NCBI GenBank assembly: GCA_963703175.1
Contig: OY969794.1
Span: 1,922,001-1,986,000, forward strand
Direction: 5' to 3'
Source of the DNA: VRUE01 sp963703175
GTDB lineage: Bacteria > Actinomycetota > Thermoleophilia > Solirubrobacterales > 70-9
DNA length: 64,000 nt
Below the pieces are notes generated by a model. It was given only the letters and a program-made list of their open reading frames with translations. It searched no databases and was not told the origin of the DNA. Numbering within the stretch: position 1 is the first letter of the stretch; each line of letters opens with the position of its first letter. Below are positions 39,030-49,236 of the stretch, one piece after another. The position numbers and the translations under genes were made by a program.

Positions 39030-39801
39030 CATGGGCGTCGTCAATGTGACTCCCGATTCGTTCTCGGACGGGGGGCTCTTCCTTGATGCGGAAGCTGCCA
39101 TTGCTCATGGGCGGGGGTTGGCTGAGCAGGGGGCGGAGATTCTTGACGTAGGCGGCGAATCGACGCGGCCCGGCGCGGCCGCGGTGAGCGAGGGGGAGGA
39201 GCGTGAGCGAATCGAGCCGGTCGTTGCCGGCCTGGCGAACACCGTGACCGTCTCGATCGACACCTCGAAGTCCGCGGTCGCGCGAGCCGCACTCGATGCC
39301 GGTGCCTCGATCGTCAACGACGTGACTGCGCTGCGGCATGACCCTGAGATCGGGGCGCTGTGCGCGGAGCGCCGCGCCGGGCTGGTCTTGATGCATATGC
39401 AGGGCGACCCACGCACGATGCAGGAGAACCCGACCTACGACGACGTCGTCGACGACGTCAAGGCTTTCCTCGCCGAGCGGACGGAAGCAGCTATTGAAGC
39501 GGGAGTTGCCGAGGAGTTGATTTGGCTTGATCCTGGGATTGGCTTCGGCAAGAACCTCGATCACAACCTCGAGCTATTGCGGCGGCTAGGCGAGCTGCGA
39601 GAGCTCGGGCGGCCGCTGGTCGTTGGCGCCTCGCGCAAGAGCTTCATCGGCAAGATCGACGGCTCCACCGTCGAGGATCGGCTCGGTGGCACGATCGCTT
39701 CTTCGCTGCTCGCCGCTGCCGAGGGGGCCGACGTGCTGCGTGTCCACGACGTCGCCGAGGCTGCACAGGCGGCCAAGGTCGCGAACGCGATCCTCGGTTA
39801 G
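39022..39801 (+). CDS. folP: Dihydropteroate synthase
   Basis: Joins dihydropterin pyrophosphate with p-aminobenzoate to dihydropteroate in folate synthesis. Hallmarks are MGVVNVTPDSFSDGG (pterin pocket and phosphate loop), EILDVGGESTRPGA, VSIDTSK, IVNDVTAL, LMHMQGDPRTMQ, LDPGIGFGKN, VGASRKSFIG and RVHDV at the C-terminus. Start choice: GTG 39022, behind GAGAGGGG, is used here. TTG 38992 and ATG 39031 are in frame and also possible. All the options fall in or at the edge of the palindrome, so initiation is inside a structured region. folB follows 9 bp downstream. Confidence 0.93.
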   Translation: MSLMGVVNVTPDSFSDGGLFLDAEAAIAHGRGLAEQGAEILDVGGESTRPGAAAVSEGEERERIEPVVAGLANTVTVSIDTSKSAVARAALDAGASIVNDVTALRHDPEIGALCAERRAGLVLMHMQGDPRTMQENPTYDDVVDDVKAFLAERTEAAIEAGVAEELIWLDPGIGFGKNLDHNLELLRRLGELRELGRPLVVGASRKSFIGKIDGSTVEDRLGGTIASSLLAAAEGADVLRVHDVAEAAQAAKVANAILG

Positions 39802-39810
39802 GTTTGCACT

Positions 39811-40239
39811 ATGGATGAGCCCAACGGCAATGGGATCGAGTCGCGGGTCGAGGTCGAGCTGCGCGGAATCTCGATCTACACCCACCACGGCGTCAGTGAC
39901 GCCGAGCAGGAGGTCGGCCAGCGACTCGAGTTCGACATTTCCTTCGACGTGCCCGACTGCGACGCGGTCCTCACCGACCGGATCGAGGACACCGTCGACT
40001 ACGGCGAGGTCTGCGACATCGTCGTTCTCGCCGCGACCGAGCGCAGCTACCGCACGCTCGAGCGGCTCGCCCAAGTCGTCGGCCAGCGACTGATTGAGCG
40101 CTACGGCTGCGAGTCGGTCCGCGTCCGGGCCTCCAAGCCCGAGCCCCCGCTGCCACTCGCAATCCAGGAGGTAGGCGTCGAGGTCACCCAGGAGCGCAGC
40201 GAAGAAGAGGACGAGGACAGCGGCAGCGAGGACGCCTGA
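39811..40239 (+). CDS. folB: Dihydroneopterin aldolase
   Basis: Converts dihydroneopterin to hydroxymethyl-dihydropterin, between FolE and FolK. The 142-residue protein has VELRGISIYTHHGVSDAEQE (with the His-His and substrate pocket Glu), RIEDTVDYGEVCDIVV, and RLIERYGCESVRVRASKPEP with the catalytic Lys. The acidic tail ERSEEEDEDSGSEDA is an addition beyond the family core. It precedes a family 1 palindrome and folK. Confidence 0.95.
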   Translation: MDEPNGNGIESRVEVELRGISIYTHHGVSDAEQEVGQRLEFDISFDVPDCDAVLTDRIEDTVDYGEVCDIVVLAATERSYRTLERLAQVVGQRLIERYGCESVRVRASKPEPPLPLAIQEVGVEVTQERSEEEDEDSGSEDA

Positions 40240-40241
40240 CC

Positions 40242-40291
40242 GGCGTGCCTCGAGTTGAGTACCCATAGTGGCCTCGAAGTCGAGGCACGTC
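40242..40291. repeat. Family 1 palindromic element, copy 4 (different stem)
   Basis: Arms GGCGTGCCTCGA and TCGAGGCACGTC enclose TTGAGTACCCATAGTGGCCT with the consensus core. Copies 1, 2 and 5 have the stem GACGTGCCGTCG or GACGTGCCGCCG, but here both arms carry the TCGA change. It starts two bases after the folB stop and ends two bases before the folK start. Confidence 0.88.
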
Positions 40292-40293
40292 TA

Positions 40294-40785
40294 ATGCGGA
40301 CGGGTTATTTGGGGCTGGGTTCCAATGTCGGCGACCGGGTCGCGCATCTTCACGCTGCGATTGAGTTGCTGAGCGAACGTGGGGTGGAGGTCGAGGCGAT
40401 CTCCTCTGCCTATGAGACCGAGCCCGTGGGCGAGGTGCTCGACCAGCCCGACTTCCTTAACGCGGCGATCCGCATCCGCACCGAGCTCGAGCCGGAAGCG
40501 CTGCTCGACCTCTGCAAGGAGATCGAGGTCAAGCGCGGGCGCGCCCTCGATGCCCCCCGCCACAGCCCCCGCCCGCTCGACGTCGACCTGCTCCTCCTCG
40601 GCGACCTCGAGCTTTCCACCGACCGCCTGACGCTTCCGCACCCCGAGACCACCAGCCGCCGCTTCGTCCTCGTGCCGCTGCTCGAGCTTGACCCCGACCT
40701 GACACTCCCCGACGGCATGCGTCTAGCGGACGTTTTGGCGAAGCTCGGTCCCGGCCAGCGCGCAGAACGCGTTGGCTCGCTCTAA
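40294..40785 (+). CDS. folK: 2-amino-4-hydroxy-6-hydroxymethyldihydropteridine pyrophosphokinase
   Basis: Activates hydroxymethyl-dihydropterin with ATP for FolP. Start ATG 40294 gives MRTGYLGLGSNVGDRVAHLH. The frame can be read further left to 40255, but that lies in the palindrome. 163 residues with AYETEPVGEVLDQPDFLNAA, RHSPRPLDVDLLLLGD (the metal Asp-x-Asp), LPHPETTSRRFVLVPLLEL. The end overlaps the convergent thioesterase by four bases. Confidence 0.95.
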   Translation: MRTGYLGLGSNVGDRVAHLHAAIELLSERGVEVEAISSAYETEPVGEVLDQPDFLNAAIRIRTELEPEALLDLCKEIEVKRGRALDAPRHSPRPLDVDLLLLGDLELSTDRLTLPHPETTSRRFVLVPLLELDPDLTLPDGMRLADVLAKLGPGQRAERVGSL

Positions 40786-41588
40786 GCGTCGCTCGGGAGC
40801 GGAATGCAACAGAGCTGCGCGATGCCGGTCGCGAGCAGGTGGCCGTCCTCGCTCCAAACTCGGCCGCTGACGCCGAGCAGGCCGTGGTCGGCGACCGGGC
40901 ATTCGTGGTCGACCAGGAGCCACTCGCTGTCGGCGGCCGGGCGATGGAAGTTGACGCAGATATCGAGATTGGGGGCCGTGTAGTCCACCCCTCGATACCG
41001 CTCATAGACGGCGGGCCAGCCGAACGTGTCGAGCAGGATGAGGGGACGGGCGGCGTCGATGAAGGGATCATCGAAACAAGGCGTGGGCTCGAAGTGCAGC
41101 CAGTCCCTAACGACGGCTGCTGTGGATCCCTCGGCTCCTTCCGGACGACGCCAGGTGACGTTCTTCCAGAAGTTGTAATTAGCAGGATCGACGGGCGCGG
41201 ATGCGTCCGGCGGCGCCACTGCCGGAGCCTCGGGTTCCTGATGCCCGTAGCCCGGGGCATCCGCTGCAGTCCTCACCAGCGCCTGGAGGATAGGCTTTCC
41301 CCGCTGGGTCATGGCCACCGTCAGCGCCTCCGAGCGCCGTCCTCGCTTCAGCACCTCGACCCTCAGCTCGACCTCGTCGAAGGCCGGCGCGCTGAGGAAA
41401 TGGCAGTAGAAGCTCGCCGGTCGCGGGATCTCGGCACGCCGACCAGCGGCACGGAGCGCGATCGCCGCCAGGTAGCCGCCGCTCGGCCCCCATATCTCCC
41501 ATGCCTCGTCGAGGCGGATCGAGAAGCTGCGATCCTCGCCCTCGAGCCGGGTCGCCTCGTCTAGCCCGATGGGAAGAGCCTGCGGCAC
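40782..41588 (-). CDS. Acyl-CoA thioesterase-like (hotdog fold, TesB/YbgC-related) protein
   Basis: 268 residues with two hotdog halves. First half: WEIWGPSGGYLAAIALRAAG, RPASFYCHFLSAPAFDEVEL and RGKPILQALVRT. Second half: DICVNFHRPAADSEWLLVDH, GLLGVSGRVWSEDGHLLATG and IAQLCCIPLP. The pattern fits the thioesterase-family tandem hotdog proteins of actinobacteria that hydrolyse fatty acyl-CoA. A specific substrate is not supported. It is in line with the GST-like gene on the same strand (3 bp between). Confidence 0.78.
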   Translation of the reverse strand: MPQALPIGLDEATRLEGEDRSFSIRLDEAWEIWGPSGGYLAAIALRAAGRRAEIPRPASFYCHFLSAPAFDEVELRVEVLKRGRRSEALTVAMTQRGKPILQALVRTAADAPGYGHQEPEAPAVAPPDASAPVDPANYNFWKNVTWRRPEGAEGSTAAVVRDWLHFEPTPCFDDPFIDAARPLILLDTFGWPAVYERYRGVDYTAPNLDICVNFHRPAADSEWLLVDHECPVADHGLLGVSGRVWSEDGHLLATGIAQLCCIPLPSDA

Positions 41589-41591
41589 CCG

Positions 41592-42359
41592 CTAGGCGGC
41601 GGCGGACTCACTGCGCAGCGGCTGCAGCCAGGCGGGCGGCAGGATCGGCGGGATGTCACCGGCGATCTCGGGCTGGACGCGCTTGGCGAGGCGCCCGGCC
41701 GGTCGAGCCTCGATCAGCGGGCGTAGGTCCTGCATGGTCATCGCTAGTCGGATGCTCGGCGCGATCTGGAAGTCAGCTGCGTTCAGTTCCTCACCGTCGA
41801 TGGTCCCTGCCGCGATCAGCTCGTCGACCCGGTCCAGTAGCCCGCCGAGCTTGGCGAGGTCGGCGCGTACGTTGTCGTCGGTGGCCTGGTTGAAATGGGC
41901 GGAGAGGGCGACGATTGGGGCAGCGGTTCGAACCGCCAGGCCGATCGGGATGCCTAGCTTCGCGCCCTCGGAGAAGCTGCGCAGGGGCGCCTTGTCCTTC
42001 TTCAGCGACCACCAGATCAACTGACGAATCGGGTGCTGGAGCTCCTCGTCACCGAAGCGCTCTGCCTCCTCGACCGCGGCGCGCTCTGGAGCCTCGGCCG
42101 GGAATAGCGCCGGCTCCGGTCGCAGCCGCTCCAGCTCGCGGGCAATCTCGCGTGACCCCTGCACCTTCTGGCCGTCGATCTTGATTGCCGGCACGGTGTT
42201 TCGCGGGAATCCGAGCCCGCGCAGGACAAGCTTGGAGATGACCGGGAAGAGATCGGTGCGCTTGAACCCGATGCCCTTGTATTTGAGCATCAGCTGCGCT
42301 GCCACCCCCGGGTGCGAACCCGGGATCGTGTAGAGCCGCACGTTCACGGCGGTCATCAT
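41592..42359 (-). CDS. Glutathione S-transferase-like (thioredoxin-fold) protein
   Basis: Start at 42359 or 42356 (MMTAVNVRLYTIPGSHPGVA). The open frame further left to 42473 overlaps coaX and is not conserved. 255 residues. The N-terminal thioredoxin-like domain is VRLYTIPGSHPGVAAQLMLK, KYKGIGFKRTDLFPVI, NTVPAIKIDGQKVQGSREIA. The C-terminal half is helical, as in GSTs (AKLGGLLDRVDELIAAGTID, then NAADFQIAPSIRLAM). Actinobacteria lack glutathione in most cases, so the true thiol partner is open. The start is just 11 bp from that of coaX on the other strand. Confidence 0.75.
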   Translation of the reverse strand: MMTAVNVRLYTIPGSHPGVAAQLMLKYKGIGFKRTDLFPVISKLVLRGLGFPRNTVPAIKIDGQKVQGSREIARELERLRPEPALFPAEAPERAAVEEAERFGDEELQHPIRQLIWWSLKKDKAPLRSFSEGAKLGIPIGLAVRTAAPIVALSAHFNQATDDNVRADLAKLGGLLDRVDELIAAGTIDGEELNAADFQIAPSIRLAMTMQDLRPLIEARPAGRLAKRVQPEIAGDIPPILPPAWLQPLRSESAAA

Positions 42360-42370
42360 AGACTCGCGAC

Positions 42371-43132
42371 GTGCTGCTCGCGGTCGACGTCGGCAATACC
42401 CAGACCCACCTCGGCGCCTTTGACGGTGAGCGCTTAGTGGAGCACTGGCGTTTTCAGACCCGAGCCGGGGCAACCGGCGATGAGTTGGCCGAGCGGATCG
42501 CCGGCATGCTCGCGCTCAGCGGGGTCAGCCTCGATGACCTCGGCGCCGTCTGCGTCTCCTCGGTTGTGCCGCCGCTCGGCACCCAGTACGAACAGCTGAC
42601 CGAGCGCTACACGAGCGCTGCCTGCCTGGCGATCGGACCGGGGGTGAAGACGGGGATGCCAATCCGCATCGACAACCCGCTCGAGGTCGGTGCCGATCGC
42701 CTGGTCAACGCGGTCGCCGCTTACGAGCGTTTCAAGGCCGCCTGTGTAGTCGTCGACTTCGGCACCGGGATCAACTTCGACGCCGTCTCGGAGGCCGGTG
42801 AATACCTCGGCGGGGCGATTGCACCGGGTCTGGAGATCTCGCTGACCGCGCTGGTCGAACGCGCTGCCCGGATTGGCCGCATCGACCTTGAGGAGCCCGA
42901 GACGGCGATCGGTCGCTCCAGCCGGGCGGCGATCCAGTCCGGTGTGATCTTCGGCTTCGCTGGCCTGATCGACGGCGTCGTCCGCCGCATCGAAGACGAA
43001 CTCGATCAGGTGCAGCTGCTCGCCACCGGTGGCCTCGCTGCGGTCATCGTCCCCTTCACGGAGACGATCGACGAGGTCGACGAGATGCTTACGCTTAAAG
43101 GCCTACGGTTGATCTATGAGAGAAATGCATGA
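42371..43132 (+). CDS. coaX: Type III pantothenate kinase
   Basis: First step of coenzyme A synthesis: pantothenate plus ATP to phosphopantothenate. Starts at GTG 42371, MLLAVDVGNTQTHLGAFDGE, with the phosphate-1 motif DVGNT. Next are IGPGVKTGMPIRIDNPLEVG, GADRLVNAVAAYERF and VVVDFGTGINFDAVSEAGEY, LGGAIAPGLEISLTALVERA. 253 residues. The end overlaps the dusB start by 17 bases. Confidence 0.95.
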   Translation: MLLAVDVGNTQTHLGAFDGERLVEHWRFQTRAGATGDELAERIAGMLALSGVSLDDLGAVCVSSVVPPLGTQYEQLTERYTSAACLAIGPGVKTGMPIRIDNPLEVGADRLVNAVAAYERFKAACVVVDFGTGINFDAVSEAGEYLGGAIAPGLEISLTALVERAARIGRIDLEEPETAIGRSSRAAIQSGVIFGFAGLIDGVVRRIEDELDQVQLLATGGLAAVIVPFTETIDEVDEMLTLKGLRLIYERNA

Positions 43133-44120
43133 GCTGACCGACCCCTTTGAGATCGGGGGGGTGCAGATCGCCAATCGCGTTCTGCTGGCGCCGCTGGCGG
43201 GAATCGGCAACTGGTTCGTCCGCTTGCAGGCAAAGCGACACGGTGCGGGCCTGGCCGTCTCGGAGATGATCTCTAGCTTCGGTCTGCATTACCGCAACGA
43301 GCGCACCCTGCGCGAGCTGATGCGGATCCACCCCGACGAGCACCCGGTGTCGGTGCAGCTCTTCGGCCACGACCCCGAGGTCATGCGCTCCGGCGCCGCG
43401 GTTGCCGCTGAGGCCGGTGCCGACCTGATCGACATCAATATGGGATGTCCGGTGCGCAAGGTGCGCAAGACCGGCGCCGGGGTTGAGCTGCTCGCCGACC
43501 CGGACTTGGCACTTGCCCTCTTGCGCGGCGCGATCGAGGGCAGCGGCCTGCCGGTGACGGTGAAGCTGCGTTCCGGTCTACGGCCCGGTGACCGCTCTGG
43601 CTTCGACCTCGCCGTCCGCCTCGCCGAGGAGGGTGGGGCGGCGGCGATCGGCTTCCATCCGCGCGCGGCGACGACCAAACACAAGGGCAGTCCCGACTAC
43701 GTCCTCACCCGCGAGCTGGTCGAACGGATCGAGATTCCGGTGATCGTCTCCGGTGGCCTCGACAACGCCGAGTCGGTGCACAGTGCTTACCGCGAGTCCA
43801 GCGCCGACGCGGTGATGTTGGCTCGCGGCTCACTCGGTAACCCGTGGCTATTTGAGGAACTGACTGGGCGCCGCAGTGAGCCCCCGGCGCGCGATGAGGT
43901 GGTCGCTGAGTTGCTCTGGACGGTCGACCGCGCCGAGGAGCATCTGGGTACTGAGCGGGCGACTCGTTACCTGCGCAAGTTCTACCCCTGGTACGTCGAG
44001 GCGCTGGGGGCGCCGGTCGAGGTTGCCCAGGAGCTACAGCGCAGCGCCGACCTGCCTCGCGCCAGGCAGTTGATCGCTGCCCAAAATCCCTTGAGTGCCG
44101 GGCTTGCGCCCTCGCTATAA
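43116..44120 (+). CDS. dusB: tRNA-dihydrouridine synthase
   Basis: An FMN-dependent TIM-barrel enzyme that reduces uridine in tRNA. Landmarks are VLLAPLAGIGNWFVRLQAKR, VSEMIS, PVSVQLFGHDPEVM, INMGCPVRKVRKTGAGVELL with the catalytic Cys, VTVKLRSG, GFHPRAATTKHKGSPDY and ADAVMLARGSLGNPWLFEEL. 334 residues. Its placement next to greA-lysS-clpC is the common order in Gram-positive bacteria. A terminator-like hairpin follows. Confidence 0.94.
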   Translation: MREMHELTDPFEIGGVQIANRVLLAPLAGIGNWFVRLQAKRHGAGLAVSEMISSFGLHYRNERTLRELMRIHPDEHPVSVQLFGHDPEVMRSGAAVAAEAGADLIDINMGCPVRKVRKTGAGVELLADPDLALALLRGAIEGSGLPVTVKLRSGLRPGDRSGFDLAVRLAEEGGAAAIGFHPRAATTKHKGSPDYVLTRELVERIEIPVIVSGGLDNAESVHSAYRESSADAVMLARGSLGNPWLFEELTGRRSEPPARDEVVAELLWTVDRAEEHLGTERATRYLRKFYPWYVEALGAPVEVAQELQRSADLPRARQLIAAQNPLSAGLAPSL

Positions 44121-44134
44121 TCCCGCGACTTCGG

Positions 44135-44177
44135 GCCCAGGTGTGGCGTGCGAAAGCCGTCGCGCCCGGGCATTTTT
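44135..44177 (+). terminator. Probable terminator after dusB
   Basis: GCCCAGGTGTGGCG pairs with CGCGCCCGGGC (with wobbles and one mismatch) around GCGAAAG, followed by ATTTTTGG. It is 15 bases past the dusB stop and before the greA leader. Confidence 0.6.
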
Positions 44178-44233
44178 GGTCTCAAGGGCCGAGCAAACCC
44201 ACGTCCAGCAAGTAGAAGCGAGGTCAGCGCAAA

Positions 44234-44713
44234 GTGACTCGTCAAGCCGTAATTACCCCGGAAGGGCTCGAGAAGCTCAAAGAGGAGATCGAGCACCTCT
44301 CGACCGCCAAACGGCGGGAGGTTGCGGCGCGGATCAAGGAAGCCCGCGAGTTCGGCGACATCTCCGAGAATGCCGAGTACGACGACGCCAAGAACGAACA
44401 GGCGCTGCTCGAGGGCAGGATCGCCCAGCTCGAAGAGCGCCTGCGCCGCGCCACCGTGATCGATGAGAAGGACATCGACACCGATGAGGTCAGCTTTGGC
44501 TCGGTCGTCCACGTTAAAGACCAGAAAAGCGGCGACTCGCAGAAATTCCAGATCGTCGGTTCGACTGAGGCCAACCCGGTCGAGCACAAACTCTCGAACG
44601 AGTCGCCGATCGGCAAAGCGCTGCTTGGTCACAAACGCGGCGATGTGGTCAGTGTTGATGTGCCGCGTGGGCCGAAGAAGAAATTGAAAATCACCAAAAT
44701 CGAGTCTGCTTAG
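44234..44713 (+). CDS. greA: Transcription elongation factor GreA
   Basis: Rescues backtracked RNA polymerase by stimulating transcript cleavage. The N-terminal coiled coil (VITPEGLEKLKEEIEHLSTA, IKEAREFGDISENAEYDDAK) carries the tip acidic residues Asp and Glu in DISENAEYDD. The C-terminal FKBP-like part has FGSVVHVKD, SPIGKALLGHKRGDVVSVDV. 159 residues, normal. Start GTG 44234. Its stop TAG overlaps the first base of the family 2 palindrome. Confidence 0.96.
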   Translation: MTRQAVITPEGLEKLKEEIEHLSTAKRREVAARIKEAREFGDISENAEYDDAKNEQALLEGRIAQLEERLRRATVIDEKDIDTDEVSFGSVVHVKDQKSGDSQKFQIVGSTEANPVEHKLSNESPIGKALLGHKRGDVVSVDVPRGPKKKLKITKIESA

Positions 44714-44825
44714 AGCCCATCCCGGTAGGGGTTCCGCTTAACTTTTTCGAGCTGCGTCTGCGGCTGCCAGCAATGGCTGGCCGCGAAAAAGTACAAGACG
44801 CTCCACCCCTACCGGGATGGGCTCT
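44712..44825. repeat. Family 2 nested palindrome, copy A
   Basis: Perfect 21-bp outer arms (AGAGCCCATCCCGGTAGGGG, then T) enclose a pair of conserved arms, TTCCGCTTAACTTTTTCG on one side and CGAAAAAGTACAAGACG on the other, and a variable middle of about 32 nt with CGGCTGCC. The second copy is at 51900 in reverse orientation. It starts on the second base of the greA stop and leaves only 24 bp to the lysS start. Confidence 0.9.
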
Positions 44826-44849
44826 TGTCGGCGCTATAGGCTCGCCCGA

Positions 44850-46337
44850 ATGAGCGACCGGACCGACTCCGATGAGCCGAAGCTCTCTGATGTCCTTCGT
44901 GATCGGAGGGAGAAGCTGGAGGGGTTGCGTGAGGCGGGGATCGAGCCGTTTCCGCACGAGTTTGAGGAACGTGAGGAGATCGCCGAGGTGCGGGCGGCGC
45001 ATGAGGGGCTAGCGGCGGGGATGGAGACCGAGTCGCGCCACCGCGTCGCCGGGCGGATCGTCGCCCGTCGCGGCCATGGCAAGGCCGCCTTCTTAGACCT
45101 GCGCGACGGCACCGGTCAGGTCCAGCTCCACGCGACCGCCGACAAGCTCGGCGAGGAGGCGTTCGAGCTGTTGGTCAACCTCGACCTCGGTGACTTCGTC
45201 GGCGTCGAGGGGACTGCGCTGGCGACGCGTCGGGGCGGCGAGCTCTCGCTGGCGATTGATCACTGGCGGCTACTGGCCAAGAGCCTGCGCCCACCACCCG
45301 ACAAGTTCCACGGCCTCGAGGATGTCGAAACCCGCTACCGCCAGCGCGAGCTCGACCTGCTCGCCAACGAGGAGAGCCGCCGCGCCTTCGCGATCCGCGC
45401 CCGCGCGATCGCCGAGGTGCGCCGTTGGCTCGACGAGCACGGCTTCGTCGAGGCTGAGACGCCGGTGTTGCAGCCGCTCTACGGTGGCGCTCTGGCGCGT
45501 CCTTTCGTCACCCATCACAACGCGCTCAACCGCGACTTCTACCTGCGGATCGCCACCGAGCTCTACCTCAAGCGACTCGTCGTCGGCGGCATCGACAAGG
45601 TCTACGAGTTGGGCAAGGACTTCCGCAACGAGGGCGTCTCCCACAAGCACAATCCCGAGTTCACGATGCTCGAGTGGTACGAGGCCTACGCCGACTACGG
45701 CAAGACCGCGCATGATCTCGAGCTGCTCGTCGCCGAGGTCGCCGAGCGGGTGTTGGGGACGACCAAAGTCGAGCGCGACGGGGTCGAGATCGACCTGGCA
45801 CCACCGTGGCCGCGAATCACGCTGCGCGAGGCGGTGCGCGAGCGCACCGGCATCGATATCGCCGAGCACCCGACCCGGGAGGCTCTGGCCGAGGCGATGG
45901 GCGGCGAGCTGGACGCGGCTGAGGGCTGGGGCAAGTTGGTCGACGGCCTGCTCTCCAAGTCGGTTGAGCCACAGCTGATCCAGCCGACCTTCATCGTCGA
46001 CTACCCGGTGGAGCTTTCGCCCTTCGCCAAGGCGCACCGCTCCGAGCCGGGTCTGGTCGAGCGTTGGGAGGCCTTCATCGGTGGGGTCGAGATCGCCAAC
46101 TCCTTCAGCGAGCTCAACGATCCAGACGAGCAACGAAGGCGCTTCGAGCAGCAGGGCGCCGAGCTCGAGCGAGGAGACGAAGAGGCGCAGCCCTACGACG
46201 AGGCTTTCGTCGAGGCACTCGAGTACGGGATGCCGCCGACCGGGGGTGTCGGCCTGGGCATTGACCGACTTGTCATGATGCTTACCGGAGCCCGCAGCCT
46301 GCGTGAGATCGTGCTTTTCCCGGCGATGCGTTCCTGA
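44850..46337 (+). CDS. lysS: Lysyl-tRNA synthetase (class II)
   Basis: 495 residues from ATG 44850. The OB-fold anticodon domain (VAGRIVARRGHGKAAFLDLR, DGTGQVQLHA) is followed by the class II catalytic core: motif 1 RRWLDEHGFVEAETPVLQPL, motif 2 FRNEGVSHKHNPEFTMLEWY, motif 3 GGVGLGIDRLVMMLTGARSL. The signature FAKAHRSEPGLVERWEAFIG is also present. The N-terminal charged extension is short. It precedes clpC by 178 bp. Confidence 0.96.
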   Translation: MSDRTDSDEPKLSDVLRDRREKLEGLREAGIEPFPHEFEEREEIAEVRAAHEGLAAGMETESRHRVAGRIVARRGHGKAAFLDLRDGTGQVQLHATADKLGEEAFELLVNLDLGDFVGVEGTALATRRGGELSLAIDHWRLLAKSLRPPPDKFHGLEDVETRYRQRELDLLANEESRRAFAIRARAIAEVRRWLDEHGFVEAETPVLQPLYGGALARPFVTHHNALNRDFYLRIATELYLKRLVVGGIDKVYELGKDFRNEGVSHKHNPEFTMLEWYEAYADYGKTAHDLELLVAEVAERVLGTTKVERDGVEIDLAPPWPRITLREAVRERTGIDIAEHPTREALAEAMGGELDAAEGWGKLVDGLLSKSVEPQLIQPTFIVDYPVELSPFAKAHRSEPGLVERWEAFIGGVEIANSFSELNDPDEQRRRFEQQGAELERGDEEAQPYDEAFVEALEYGMPPTGGVGLGIDRLVMMLTGARSLREIVLFPAMRS

Positions 46338-46484
46338 CGGTCCCGAAAAGGGCCAAAAAACCCGCTACTAGCGACAATCAGGGTCCCAAGGCCGGGTGGG
46401 CACTCTCGGTATCGTTTAAAGGGCACATGGACGCCTCCCGATACTCGAAGGGCGTCTCCGGTACTTCCGACCGCAAATCGCGTT

Positions 46485-46501
46485 TGACCTTTAGAAGGTC
46501 A
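46485..46501. promoter_or_regulatory. Inverted repeat TGACCTT-TAG-AAGGTCA just before clpC
   Basis: A perfect 7-bp dyad 15 bp before the clpC start, overlapping the ribosome-binding region. It might be an operator or a leader hairpin. It does not match the direct-repeat CtsR box or the ClgR motif I know. The gap 46338-46515 shows no other clear signal. Confidence 0.35.
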
Positions 46502-46515
46502 TAGAGAGGAAGCCT

Positions 46516-49100
<2,585 letters not shown>

Positions 49101-49101
<1 letters not shown>

Positions 49102-49216
49102 GCGCGCGGGTCCTGGCGCGCGGGTCCTGTCACGGCGGCCCTCCCCCATGTGCTCGGACGCGCTTCGCGCGCCCTCCGCTATGGGGGACCCCCGCCGCCG
49201 TGCCACCCGCGCGAGC
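49101..49216. repeat. Imperfect palindrome with 14-bp tandem repeat after clpC
   Basis: GGCGCGCGGGTCCT occurs twice in a row (49101-49114 and 49115-49128). The second unit begins an inverted repeat: CGCGCGGGT...CACGGCGGC...TCCCCCAT on the left pairs with ATGGGGGA...GCCGCCGTG...ACCCGCGCG on the right, around a GCGCTTCGCGC hairpin. It fills the space between clpC and the reductase gene. Confidence 0.65.
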
Positions 49217-49236
49217 TGCCGCTACGGTTAGCGGAT

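Noticed and set aside
36763..39564. A 933-codon open frame on the minus strand
   Set aside because: It lies opposite hpt, ftsH and folP, all certain genes. It is a GC-rich antisense shadow with Arg/Val/Asp-rich nonsense sequence.
46338..46515. A CtsR or ClgR operator before clpC
   Set aside because: The dyad TGACCTT-TAG-AAGGTCA is inverted, not the direct repeat of CtsR, and does not fit the ClgR motif. Kept as an unspecified dyad only.
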